A stretch of 64,000 bases of DNA from Tenacibaculum sp. Bg11-29. Lineage in GTDB: Bacteria > Bacteroidota > Bacteroidia > Flavobacteriales > Flavobacteriaceae. Shown one piece after another: positions 52,744 through 61,169 of this stretch. A program made the translations under genes and the position numbers. The stretch is from assembly GCF_002836595.1 (NCBI RefSeq), contig NZ_PJBB01000003.1, forward strand, positions 1,549,001 through 1,613,000. Direction: 5' to 3'. The notes beneath the pieces were generated by a model. It saw nothing but the letters and a program-made list of their open reading frames with translations, was not told the DNA's origin and did no database searches. Numbering within the stretch: position 1 is the stretch's first letter; every line of letters starts with the position of its first letter.

Positions 52744-54063
52744 TTATTTTTTTTCTAACCAACGATCAATAATATCATAAATCTTTTTCTTGTTTTCAGT
52801 ATTAAAACTTTCAACACGAGTTGTATGACTCCCTTTAGGTTTTACAAATTTATATAACTCTCTCTTTTTTGCATCAGTACTTAATTCAACGGCGGTAGAA
52901 CTCCAAGTGTCGTATTCTCCGTAAATAAAAAGCATTTTTTCGGCTGAATTATCAAGGAAATTTTTAACCTCTTGCATTGGCTTTAAATTATACTCTTTTG
53001 AAATGCCTTCAGGAAAAGCCCAATCAAATTTGTAAATTTTTGATTCATTATTGAAGTATTTTTTAAAAGGAGCAGTTTCGTAACCATAAATTCCTTGTTC
53101 TGTTAAAGCAGCCCAAAAATAAGGTTGTAAACCATCAACTGACTTTTCTTCAAAAAAACCATAACCAGATACACTAATAAGATGTTTATAGATGTCATCT
53201 ATAGAAATGTTTTTAGTAGGTATACTATCAACACTGTTTCCCCATTGCCAAAAAGAAAAAGAATACTCTAAAATAGTATAATTAATTGCTTTTTCAGCTC
53301 CAAATTCCCAAGTTAATCCTTTTTCCTTGGCTGCGATTTTCATTTTATCTAAAAGAGCTTCCCTATTTTCAAAACAAAGTTCTTGAAAAGCTTTAATATT
53401 TTCTCTATCTTCTTTTGTTCCTACCGTTTTTAAAAATTCATAAACTCTAGGGTCTTCACGTTTATAGTTTAAAGGGCCAACATAACAAACACAAGCATCT
53501 ACGTTTTTAGGAAAGTATCTACGATGTGCCATGGTTGTTTGGCAACCTTTAGATATTCCAGTAGATATAAACTTTGTATTTGGATATAAAGCATTTCTAA
53601 TAGCGTCAATAATAATAGCTTGATCTTTAGCTGCATTTTCAACAGTAAGTGTGTTCCAATCTATTTTTTTAGGTCGCGAATTATTAAAGTAACGATGCTC
53701 AATACTTAATTGATTCGCATTATAATGTTTTGCTAACTCCCCAGCAGTTTCTCGGCCTATTCCATAACCACGAAGTTCTACAATTACTGGTTGTGTAGGA
53801 TTTTCAAAACCTAAAAAAACACGTTGTTTAAAAGTACCTTTTGATAAATCATTATGATCAACTGGTTGCTCAAACCATATTTCATAGTTTTCATCGAAAT
53901 GGCTTACTATATCCCTTTTTTCAATGCTCACTACATTCTTTATAGCTGCTATTTTTTGAAAAGTTGTTGTTTTTGAGGATGATTTTTCAGTTGTTTCTGT
54001 GGTTTTACAGCCTATAAATAATAATGTAAAAAATAAAAAATAGAAAAAGCGAATTAGTTTCAT
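52744..54063 (-). CDS. S37-family prolyl (tri/tetra)peptidyl peptidase, lipoprotein
   Basis: The 439-residue protein has a lipoprotein signal ending in LLFIGC (Cys19). It matches peptidase family S37: YEIWFEQPVDHNDLSKGTFK near residues 60-79, VIVELRGYGIGRETAGELAK, the catalytic Ser171 in FISTGISKGCQTTMAHRRYF, Asp in IYGEYDTWSSTA and His in KPKGSHTTRVESF. Family S37 enzymes cleave next to proline from the N-terminus of oligopeptides. GISKGC has Cys where Gly is usual in GISKGG. Membrane anchoring suggests a role in the periplasm or at the surface, feeding the intracellular M24 enzymes. Confidence 0.88.
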   Translation of the reverse strand: MKLIRFFYFLFFTLLFIGCKTTETTEKSSSKTTTFQKIAAIKNVVSIEKRDIVSHFDENYEIWFEQPVDHNDLSKGTFKQRVFLGFENPTQPVIVELRGYGIGRETAGELAKHYNANQLSIEHRYFNNSRPKKIDWNTLTVENAAKDQAIIIDAIRNALYPNTKFISTGISKGCQTTMAHRRYFPKNVDACVCYVGPLNYKREDPRVYEFLKTVGTKEDRENIKAFQELCFENREALLDKMKIAAKEKGLTWEFGAEKAINYTILEYSFSFWQWGNSVDSIPTKNISIDDIYKHLISVSGYGFFEEKSVDGLQPYFWAALTEQGIYGYETAPFKKYFNNESKIYKFDWAFPEGISKEYNLKPMQEVKNFLDNSAEKMLFIYGEYDTWSSTAVELSTDAKKRELYKFVKPKGSHTTRVESFNTENKKKIYDIIDRWLEKK

Positions 54064-54143
54064 AATATGTTTAGTTTATCTAGCGTTTTATTATTGTTTA
54101 AAAAGCTGCATTTATTCTAGCTTTACTAGCTATTTTATAATAT

Positions 54144-55367
54144 TCAATTATTTTGATTTATGCCAAATGGATCTTCGATAGAATACATAGGCTTTGTAAA
54201 CCATTCAGGGCCTTCTTCGGTCATCATAATATGATCTTCATGACGAATTCCAAATTCGTTAGGTACACAAATCATAGGTTCATTACTAAAAGTCATTCCT
54301 GAAGCTAAAATAGTTTTATCGTTTCTAACAATGTATGGCCATTCATGAATTCCTAACCCAATTCCATGACCAACTCTATGTGGTAACCCTGGTAATTTAT
54401 AATCAGGACCTAAATTATGAGATTCTAATACAACTCTTGCTGCATTATCAATATCTTCACATGTATTACCTAATTTAGCTGCATTAAAAGCTGCTTGTTG
54501 TGTTTCCTTTTCAATATTCCAAATAGATTTTTGCAAATCATTTGCTTTACCAAAAACATAAGTTCTAGTAATATCTGAAATATAGTCGTTTAATTGACAG
54601 CCAGTGTCTATAAGAACAATTTCGTTCTCTTCTAAATTTTTTGGAGATTTTACACCGTGTGGAAATGAAGAGTCAACACCAAATAAAACGATACAAAAAT
54701 ACGACCCAGAAGGAATTCCATACTTAATATGTGCATTATGAATAAAATCAGTAACCTCTTTAGCAGATATACCAACACGTAAAATTCTTGCTGCTGCTTT
54801 TTGAACCTCTAATGTAATGTTCATAGCATGTTGCATAATGGCAATTTCAGCGTCAGATTTTATCATTCTGCAACCAGCTGTAATTGATTTTGCATCTTCT
54901 AATGTGTATGCTGCTACTTTATTTATTCCATCAATAATAAAAAAAGGTGTTGCCTCATCCATAAAAATAGCTCCTTCGGTTACATTATTATCAACTAAAA
55001 TTTTAGCAAATAGTTCGTATGGGCTTTCATGTTCTTCCCAGCAATTAACTCTACCGCTTATCAACATGAAGTCTAAAATAGTTCCTTTCTCAAACTCAGG
55101 AGCGATAAAATGAAGGCTTCCATTTTGAAATAAAATGGCACCAACCATTCGTTCACTAGAACTCCATTTCATTCCTGTGAAATAAAATAAATTAGTTCCA
55201 GCATGTAAATACATTGCTTGTTTGTTTTGACTTTTCATCAATTTACAAGCTTTGTTTATTCTATATTGAAATTCTTCTTTTTGAATAGGGACAACTAAGT
55301 GTGTATTTGGAGTTATAGCATTTAATTCTGCTTCTATGGTAGAACCTCCAATTCCGAATGTATTCAT
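54144..55367 (-). CDS. M24-family metallopeptidase (creatinase/prolidase-like)
   Basis: The 407-residue protein has an N-terminal creatinase-like domain (YLHAGTNLFYFTGMKWSSSE) and a pita-bread catalytic domain. Metal ligands are visible as Asp in VLIDTGCQL, Asp in YISDITRTYVFG, His in HRVGHGIGLGIHEWPY, Glu in MTFSNEPMICV and Glu in GIRHEDHIMM. The fold suits an Xaa-Pro dipeptidase or aminopeptidase. It is 11 bases downstream of the aminopeptidase P gene and 80 bases upstream of the S37 gene, forming a prolyl-peptidase group within the hydroxyproline locus. No signal peptide is seen, so it is cytoplasmic. Confidence 0.88.
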   Translation of the reverse strand: MNTFGIGGSTIEAELNAITPNTHLVVPIQKEEFQYRINKACKLMKSQNKQAMYLHAGTNLFYFTGMKWSSSERMVGAILFQNGSLHFIAPEFEKGTILDFMLISGRVNCWEEHESPYELFAKILVDNNVTEGAIFMDEATPFFIIDGINKVAAYTLEDAKSITAGCRMIKSDAEIAIMQHAMNITLEVQKAAARILRVGISAKEVTDFIHNAHIKYGIPSGSYFCIVLFGVDSSFPHGVKSPKNLEENEIVLIDTGCQLNDYISDITRTYVFGKANDLQKSIWNIEKETQQAAFNAAKLGNTCEDIDNAARVVLESHNLGPDYKLPGLPHRVGHGIGLGIHEWPYIVRNDKTILASGMTFSNEPMICVPNEFGIRHEDHIMMTEEGPEWFTKPMYSIEDPFGINQNN

Positions 55368-55378
55368 TTAATATTTTT

Positions 55379-56671
55379 TTAATTATTCATTAATGCTTCA
55401 ATATCTTTAATTTCTATAGGCATTGCAGCTGTTAAATTTATATTTCCGTTTTCAGTAATCAGGTAATCATCTTCAAGTCGGCAACCAATTCCTTCTTCAG
55501 GAATGTAAATTCCAGGTTCACAAGTTAAAACCATGCCTGCTTCAAATGGGCGGGAATATAACCCAACATCATGTACATCTAAGCCCAAATAATGGGCTGT
55601 TCCGTGCATAAAATATTTTTTATATAAAGGTTTCTTAGGGTTTTGGTTGGCAACGTCATTAGTATCTAATAAGTTTAGTTTTATTAACTCATTTTCTACT
55701 AAATTAGCCATGTTTTTTTCATAATCAATCGGTAAAATACCAGGCTTTAATAATTTACTACCTTCTTTTAAACAGTGTAAAACGGCGGTGTAAACTGCAG
55801 CTTGTCTTTTAGAAAATTTTCCATTAACAGGAAAGCATCGCGTAGTGTCACTATTATAATTAGCATAACAAATTCCGAAATCAAGTAAAATCATTTCGCC
55901 ATCATTACAAGTTGAATCATTTGTGTTGTAATGCAGTGCACAAGCATTTTTACCAGAAGCAACGATCGGTTGAAAGGCATGATGGGAGGCGCCAGATTTA
56001 ACTAAATTATAAGCTAGTTCAGCCTCTAGTTCATACTCTTTCATAGTAGCTTTACAAGCTTTTAAAACCGATACAAAAGAATTTATACTTATGTCGGCGG
56101 CTTTTTGCACTAATTGAATTTCTTTATCTGACTTGACAGGTCTTAAACTGCGAGTAATTTTTGCAGCTCTATAATATTCGTGTAAAGGATATTTTTCTTT
56201 ACACCATTTTATCATTCTGTTTTGTTGTGTTTCTTGATCTTTAGTAGCACGTTTTAGATGTTCATTATGACCTAAATAAAATCCATCAGCTTCAAAAGCC
56301 ATGTATTGTAAAGTCATTTCAAAATTACTAGACCATTCTATTCTATCAATTCCAGAAACCTCAATAGCTTGCTCTTTTGTTAGTTTTTCACCATCCCAAA
56401 TTTTAATTTGTTCATTTGTTTCTTTTACAAATAAAACGGCACGATTCTCTTCTTTATAAGCATCAGGATATAATACTAAAATTGTTTCTTCTTGATCAAT
56501 TCCAGATAAATAAAACAGGTCATTATTCTGAGCAAACCCCATTACATCATCAGCATTGTTATGCTTTACATCATTAGATACTAAGATAGCAATAGTGTTT
56601 GGTTTCATTTGAGAGATGAAACGTTTTCTGTTTTCTATAAATAAAGAGTTGTTTATTTGGTCGTAACGCAT
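55379..56671 (-). CDS. Aminopeptidase P family protein (Xaa-Pro aminopeptidase)
   Basis: The 430-residue enzyme has an AMP_N domain (DQINNSLFIENRKRFISQMK, NNDLFYLSGIDQEETILVLY) and an M24 catalytic domain with Asp in LLDFGICYANY, Asp in NSDTTRCFPV, His in MHGTAHYLGLDVHDVG, Glu in LTCEPGIYIPEEG and Glu in CRLEDDYLITENG. It would release the N-terminal residue in front of proline or hydroxyproline with manganese. It is probably cytoplasmic. It is 55 bases downstream of the FAD dehydrogenase gene and 11 upstream of the second M24 gene. Confidence 0.92.
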   Translation of the reverse strand: MRYDQINNSLFIENRKRFISQMKPNTIAILVSNDVKHNNADDVMGFAQNNDLFYLSGIDQEETILVLYPDAYKEENRAVLFVKETNEQIKIWDGEKLTKEQAIEVSGIDRIEWSSNFEMTLQYMAFEADGFYLGHNEHLKRATKDQETQQNRMIKWCKEKYPLHEYYRAAKITRSLRPVKSDKEIQLVQKAADISINSFVSVLKACKATMKEYELEAELAYNLVKSGASHHAFQPIVASGKNACALHYNTNDSTCNDGEMILLDFGICYANYNSDTTRCFPVNGKFSKRQAAVYTAVLHCLKEGSKLLKPGILPIDYEKNMANLVENELIKLNLLDTNDVANQNPKKPLYKKYFMHGTAHYLGLDVHDVGLYSRPFEAGMVLTCEPGIYIPEEGIGCRLEDDYLITENGNINLTAAMPIEIKDIEALMNN

Positions 56672-56726
56672 ATTTTCTTAAAGATATGTTTAATTATTTT
56701 TTTAGATGCTTGTAGGTAATGTAAGA

Positions 56727-57974
56727 TTATGAATACCTTTCTACGTGAAAGGGTTGTAAATCTAAACTTGTTTTTTTATCAGAAATAATTTCTGAAATTA
56801 ATTTACCTGTAGCAGGGCCCAAGCTCCACCCCATCATAGCGTGTCCAGTAGCAATAGTCACGTTTTTAACTTTAGATAAACGTCCAATATAAGGTAAGCC
56901 ATCAGGAGAACATGGCCTTAAACCGCAAGCTACATCATCAATTTCTTTTTGTTCAATTTTTAAACCATCATAAAAAACTTCACTAGCTTTGGCTATTGCA
57001 TTTACTCTAACACGGTTTATTTTGTTATTTATTTTATCAACTTCCATAGTACCAGCAAAACGCGTAAAACCATTCATAGGAGTTACAGCAACTTTAGCTT
57101 CCATTAAAATTGCAGGTATTGTAATTCCGGTTTCTTTTTTTACATTAATTCTATAGCCTTTACCAGCTTGAACAGGTACCGTTGTGTTTAATTTTTTTAA
57201 TAAATTTTGTGACCAAGAACCTGTTGCTACAACGATTTCATCAGCAATTAATTCTTGTTTATTGGTTCTTATTGATGTTACTTTATCGCTTTTTACATTT
57301 ATATCTATTACTTCTTCATTAGATAAAATGGTAGCGCCCTTTTTTTCTAAATAAGATTTTAATTGTGGCATAAATTCATTTGGAGTCATATGTGCATCTG
57401 TATGGTAATACACAGCTCCTTTTATATTTAAACCAGCATTCGGTTCTAGTTTTAGTACTTGCTCTTTCGTTAAATTTTCAACTTTTAAACCTTCTTGTAT
57501 AGCTCTTTTTCCAGTAGTCCATTCTTCTTCACCAGCTTTATCTGTTTGATAGCACATTAATAAGCCTTTGTGTTTATAAAAGAAATCGAAATCATTAGAG
57601 TTTTTTATATCTTGATATAATTCCCTACTTAAAACATTAATATCTTTTATGGTTTTAATAGAATTTTCAACTTTCTCTTTGGTAGATGCTTTTTTAAATA
57701 GCCAAGTCCATTTTAAAAAATCATAATCTAAACGAGGCTTTACAGAAAAAGGACTTTTTGAATCAAACATCCATTTAATTCCTTTGTTAATCATTCCTGG
57801 AGCTGCTAAAGAAACAATATGACTCGGTGTTATATAACCTGCGTTTACATAAGAGGCACCACTTGAAAAATCTGATTTATCAATTACTGTAACTTTATGA
57901 CCTTCTTTCTGAAGGTAATAAGCTGAACATAAACCTATAATTCCTCCACCAATAATTACTACTTCTTTCGACAT
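56727..57974 (-). CDS. FAD-dependent D-amino-acid dehydrogenase (DadA-type), probable cis-4-hydroxy-D-proline dehydrogenase
   Basis: The 415-residue flavoenzyme has the FAD motif VVIIGGGIIGLCSAYYLQ at residues 5-22, VIDKSDFSSGASYVNAGYIT next, and a C-terminal GLRPCSPDGLPYIGRLSKVK with NVTIATGHAMMGWSLGPATG. It fits the DadA/DAO family, which oxidises D-amino acids to imino acids. Here the expected substrate is cis-4-hydroxy-D-proline made by the neighbouring 4-hydroxyproline epimerase, yielding delta1-pyrroline-4-hydroxy-2-carboxylate. This is inferred from the operon; sequence alone would not separate it from D-alanine dehydrogenase. Confidence 0.88.
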   Translation of the reverse strand: MSKEVVIIGGGIIGLCSAYYLQKEGHKVTVIDKSDFSSGASYVNAGYITPSHIVSLAAPGMINKGIKWMFDSKSPFSVKPRLDYDFLKWTWLFKKASTKEKVENSIKTIKDINVLSRELYQDIKNSNDFDFFYKHKGLLMCYQTDKAGEEEWTTGKRAIQEGLKVENLTKEQVLKLEPNAGLNIKGAVYYHTDAHMTPNEFMPQLKSYLEKKGATILSNEEVIDINVKSDKVTSIRTNKQELIADEIVVATGSWSQNLLKKLNTTVPVQAGKGYRINVKKETGITIPAILMEAKVAVTPMNGFTRFAGTMEVDKINNKINRVRVNAIAKASEVFYDGLKIEQKEIDDVACGLRPCSPDGLPYIGRLSKVKNVTIATGHAMMGWSLGPATGKLISEIISDKKTSLDLQPFHVERYS

Positions 57975-57993
57975 TTAATATATTGTTTTATAC

Positions 57994-58257
57994 TTACTCT
58001 TTAATGATTCTATCTACAGTTATAACTCTAAATGTGTTAGAGTTAATTGTAATTTTTATGTTGTGTTTTATATTGGAGATATAAAAATTCTTTCCTAACT
58101 TCTTATAATTATCTATAGCAGTATCTTCTAATACTTTCTTTATAAGAACTTGACTTTTATATCTAGAAAAAGCTACACCTAGTTTCTTGTTTATTCTTTG
58201 ATAAACAAGATCGGTATAGCAATGATTCTTTATAATTTCGTATTTGTCTATTTTCAA
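57994..58257 (-). CDS. Small protein of unknown role in the hydroxyproline operon (DUF3781-like)
   Basis: The 87-residue product starts at a TTG (58255-58257): there is no in-frame ATG between it and an in-frame stop upstream, and the protein has no internal Met. It is basic, with YQRINKKLGVAFSRYKSQVL near residues 19-38 and KLGKNFYISNIKHNIKITIN followed by FRVITVDRI near the end. That ending resembles DUF3781 (GKNWYV...ITINxxxxxIITAHK), but the match is from memory and weak. It has one Cys, so it cannot be the 2Fe-2S subunit seen in some multi-subunit hydroxyproline dehydrogenases. It sits 31 bases after the epimerase gene and 19 before the dehydrogenase gene. Confidence 0.6.
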   Translation of the reverse strand: MKIDKYEIIKNHCYTDLVYQRINKKLGVAFSRYKSQVLIKKVLEDTAIDNYKKLGKNFYISNIKHNIKITINSNTFRVITVDRIIKE

Positions 58258-58288
58258 TTTTTTTGATTGAAAGGTAGTTGTTTTAAGT

Positions 58289-59296
58289 TTAGATTACCTG
58301 AAATCCATAAGCATATGGATCGTCTTCATCATCGATAAGAATATTATTGTAACCAAATACTTTAGCCCAGCCTTGAATACTAGGAATAATTGCCATTTTA
58401 CCATCTAAAGTAGTTTCTTTTTCTACTCTACCGATAAACTTACTACCAATAAAACTTTCGTGAATAAATTCTTCATTTACTTTTAGTTTTCCTTTGGCGT
58501 ATAATTGTGCTAGTCGTGCAGAAGTACCTGTTCCACAAGGGCTCCTGTCGATGGCTTTGTCTCCATAATAAACAGCATTTCTACCTGAAGAAGTTGGGTC
58601 AATCGGATTACCTGTCCATAACATATGAGTTACATCTTTAATGGTATCATTTTCTGGATGAATAAACATATCTGGATATTTCTCATTAATACGATTTCTA
58701 ACAACTTGAGAATATTGAATTATTTTACTTGCAGTAAAATCATGTACTCCAGAAAAATTCTTCTGAGGATCTACAATAGCATAATAATTACCACCATAGG
58801 CAACATCAAAAGTAATTTTACCTAATTCAGGACAATCAATGGTTAAATTTTCTGCTGCTAAATAACTTTTTACATTAGTTAATCTTACCCAATCTACTTT
58901 TTTACCTGTTTGTCCATATTCAATATTTACTAAACCAGCAGGTGCTTCCATTTTAATTTTCCCTGGAATTTTAGGCGTAATTAACCCTTCTTCAATTGCA
59001 ATAGTAATGGTTCCAATTGTTCCGTGTCCACACATTGGTAAACAACCAGAAGTTTCAATAAATAAAATAGCAAAATCGTTTTCTGGATTGTGAGGAGGAA
59101 ATAAAATACTACCGCTCATCATATCGTGACCACGAGGTTCAAACATTAATCCTTTACGAATCCAGTCATATTCTTTTAAAAAATGCTGACGTTTTTCACT
59201 CATGTTTGATCCAATTAAATTAGGTCCACCACCGGCAACAACTCTTACAGGATTTCCGCAAGTGTGTGCATCTACACAAAAAAAAGTTTTTCTCAT
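58289..59296 (-). CDS. 4-hydroxyproline 2-epimerase (proline racemase family, Cys/Cys type)
   Basis: The 335-residue protein has the proline racemase fold with both catalytic cysteines: Cys89 in GCLPMCGHGTIGT and Cys254 in IDRSPCGTGTSARLAQL. It begins MRKTFFCVDAHTCGNPVRVV, as the hydroxyproline epimerase group does. It would interconvert trans-4-hydroxy-L-proline and cis-4-hydroxy-D-proline, the entry step of 4-hydroxyproline catabolism. The neighbouring dehydrogenase and dehydrodipicolinate-synthase-like genes support epimerase over proline racemase. It is 31 bases upstream of the small unknown gene and 205 bases downstream of the aldehyde dehydrogenase gene. Confidence 0.93.
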   Translation of the reverse strand: MRKTFFCVDAHTCGNPVRVVAGGGPNLIGSNMSEKRQHFLKEYDWIRKGLMFEPRGHDMMSGSILFPPHNPENDFAILFIETSGCLPMCGHGTIGTITIAIEEGLITPKIPGKIKMEAPAGLVNIEYGQTGKKVDWVRLTNVKSYLAAENLTIDCPELGKITFDVAYGGNYYAIVDPQKNFSGVHDFTASKIIQYSQVVRNRINEKYPDMFIHPENDTIKDVTHMLWTGNPIDPTSSGRNAVYYGDKAIDRSPCGTGTSARLAQLYAKGKLKVNEEFIHESFIGSKFIGRVEKETTLDGKMAIIPSIQGWAKVFGYNNILIDDEDDPYAYGFQVI

Positions 59297-59501
59297 ATTA
59301 AATTAAATAGCTGACTTGTATTCTTTCTTATAAAAAACCCTTCAAAAAATTCTCTAATCAAGAAAACGAAGTCAGCATTTTTTTTCAATTTCTTTAGTGT
59401 AGGTAAAAAAGTTTTCAATTATTCCCTTTTTTAAAGAAATTGTTAATTCCTATTATTGTATTTATTGCTTTCTGAATTTATTATTAATAACAGATGAAAT
59501 T

Positions 59502-61028
59502 CTAATTTCTTAGTTCAGTTGGTAACAATTCAGTTGGCCAATCTTGAAAACTAAAAGGTCTTATCCATCTTTTTATAGCACCTAAACCAACGGCTGTAAA
59601 CCTAGCGTCTGATGAAGCCGGGTATGGTCCACCGTGTGTCATTGATTCACAGACTTCTACACCTGTTGGCACTCCGTTAAAAATAATTCTACCTACTTTT
59701 GCTTGTAAAGCATCTGCTATTACAGGTAACTCAGTGAAGTCTTCTTTTTCAGCTAATACTGTTCCTGTTAATTGTCCTTCTAAGCTATCAATAACTTCTA
59801 CCAACTCGGCTTGGTCTTTTGCTTTAACAACTAAAGAAAAAGGTCCAAAAACTTCGGTATGCATTTTTGGGTTTGTTAAAAAGTCTGATCCTGATACCGT
59901 ACATATAGTTGAGGCAGCAAAGTTAGCTTCAATATTATTTGTTATTTGACCTACTATTTCTACACCTGGTTGCGAGGTTACTATTTTACCGTTTGATACA
60001 AAACCATCTTTAATGTTTGGGTGTAACATACACTGTGGTGCAATTGCCACCGTTTTTTCGGCTAAATCTTTAATAAAAGCATCTGTTTTATCACCAGCAA
60101 GTGTTAATAATAAACCTGGGTTAGTACAAAATTGTCCTGTTCCCACAGTTATTGAACCAGCATAAGTAGTTGCTGTTTCAGCAGATTTTTTTTCAATTAC
60201 ATTTGGCATTACTATTACAGGGTTGATACTTCCCATTTCTGCAAATACTGGAATTGGTTCATTTCTTTCTGCAGCTAAGTTATAAAGAGCTCTACCACCA
60301 GCAATACTCCCTGTAAAACCAACAGCTTTTACTTTAGGGTGCTTAACTAATGCTGTACCAACAACTCTTCCGCTTCCGGTAATGTTTGAAAATACACCAT
60401 TTGGCATTCCTGTTTTTTCAGCAGCTTTAATAATAGCTGATGCTACCAATTCACCTGTTCCAGAGTGCATTGCATGTGATTTTACAATTACTGGACAACC
60501 TGATGCTAAGGCACTTGCTGTATCACCACCAGCTGTTGAAAAAGCTAATGGAAAATTACTTGCAGCAAATACAACAACAGGTCCTATTGGAATTGATGTT
60601 TTTCTAATATCTGATTTAGGTAATGGTTGCCTTGTTGGAATTGCTTCATCAATGGTAACGTTTCTCCATTCATCTTTTAAAATTAAGTCAGCAAAAGCTC
60701 TTAATTGACCAATGGTTCTACCTCTTTCTCCTTGCGCTCTTCCTTCTGGTAGACCAGATTCAGACATATACATGTCAGTTAATTCTGTATCTAAAGCTAG
60801 TATTTCATCTGCTATTGCATTTAAAAAAGCAGCTCTTTGCTCCCCAGGTATATTTCTATATACTTTAAAGGCACTATCAGCTAACGCTACAGCTTCGTTA
60901 ACTTCATTTAAAGTTGCTTGGTAAAAAGGTGTTGAGTTTTGTGTGTTTAACTTTGGGTTTACAGTTTTATGAGTGGTAGTTCCCTCAGCCTTTAATTGAT
61001 TTCCTATATAATTTTTTCCTGTAATCAT
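59502..61028 (-). CDS. Alpha-ketoglutarate-semialdehyde (2,5-dioxovalerate) dehydrogenase-type aldehyde dehydrogenase
   Basis: The 508-residue NAD(P)-dependent dehydrogenase has the catalytic Cys301 in TVGTGQFCTNPGLLL and the general base Glu264 in PVFAEMGSINPVIVM. Cofactor contacts appear in PIGPVVVFAASNFPLAFST and KAVGFTGSIAGGRAL. The N-terminus MITGKNYIGNQ and GMPNGVFSNITGSGRVVG match the alpha-ketoglutarate-semialdehyde dehydrogenases of hydroxyproline, arabinose and glucarate pathways. It would turn alpha-ketoglutarate semialdehyde into 2-oxoglutarate, the last step of 4-hydroxyproline breakdown. It is separated by 141 bases from the deaminase gene upstream and 205 from the epimerase gene downstream. 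Confidence 0.92.
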   Translation of the reverse strand: MITGKNYIGNQLKAEGTTTHKTVNPKLNTQNSTPFYQATLNEVNEAVALADSAFKVYRNIPGEQRAAFLNAIADEILALDTELTDMYMSESGLPEGRAQGERGRTIGQLRAFADLILKDEWRNVTIDEAIPTRQPLPKSDIRKTSIPIGPVVVFAASNFPLAFSTAGGDTASALASGCPVIVKSHAMHSGTGELVASAIIKAAEKTGMPNGVFSNITGSGRVVGTALVKHPKVKAVGFTGSIAGGRALYNLAAERNEPIPVFAEMGSINPVIVMPNVIEKKSAETATTYAGSITVGTGQFCTNPGLLLTLAGDKTDAFIKDLAEKTVAIAPQCMLHPNIKDGFVSNGKIVTSQPGVEIVGQITNNIEANFAASTICTVSGSDFLTNPKMHTEVFGPFSLVVKAKDQAELVEVIDSLEGQLTGTVLAEKEDFTELPVIADALQAKVGRIIFNGVPTGVEVCESMTHGGPYPASSDARFTAVGLGAIKRWIRPFSFQDWPTELLPTELRN

Positions 61029-61169
61029 TAGATTTATTTTTTTAAATGTGTTTTACATTTAATGAGATTTATACATTTTGTTGAAACTTGTAAAATCATT
61101 GCCTAAAAATTAAAGCAATAATCTATTAAGTTGTACCTTATAAAAACATAATTAACCTTAAATTTAAGA

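Noticed and set aside
56727..57974. Plain D-alanine dehydrogenase for alanine use
   Set aside because: Possible from sequence alone, but the neighbouring epimerase, deaminase and semialdehyde dehydrogenase favour D-hydroxyproline as substrate.
57994..58257. Iron-sulfur small subunit of a hydroxyproline dehydrogenase
   Set aside because: Only one cysteine is present, so no 2Fe-2S cluster could be bound.
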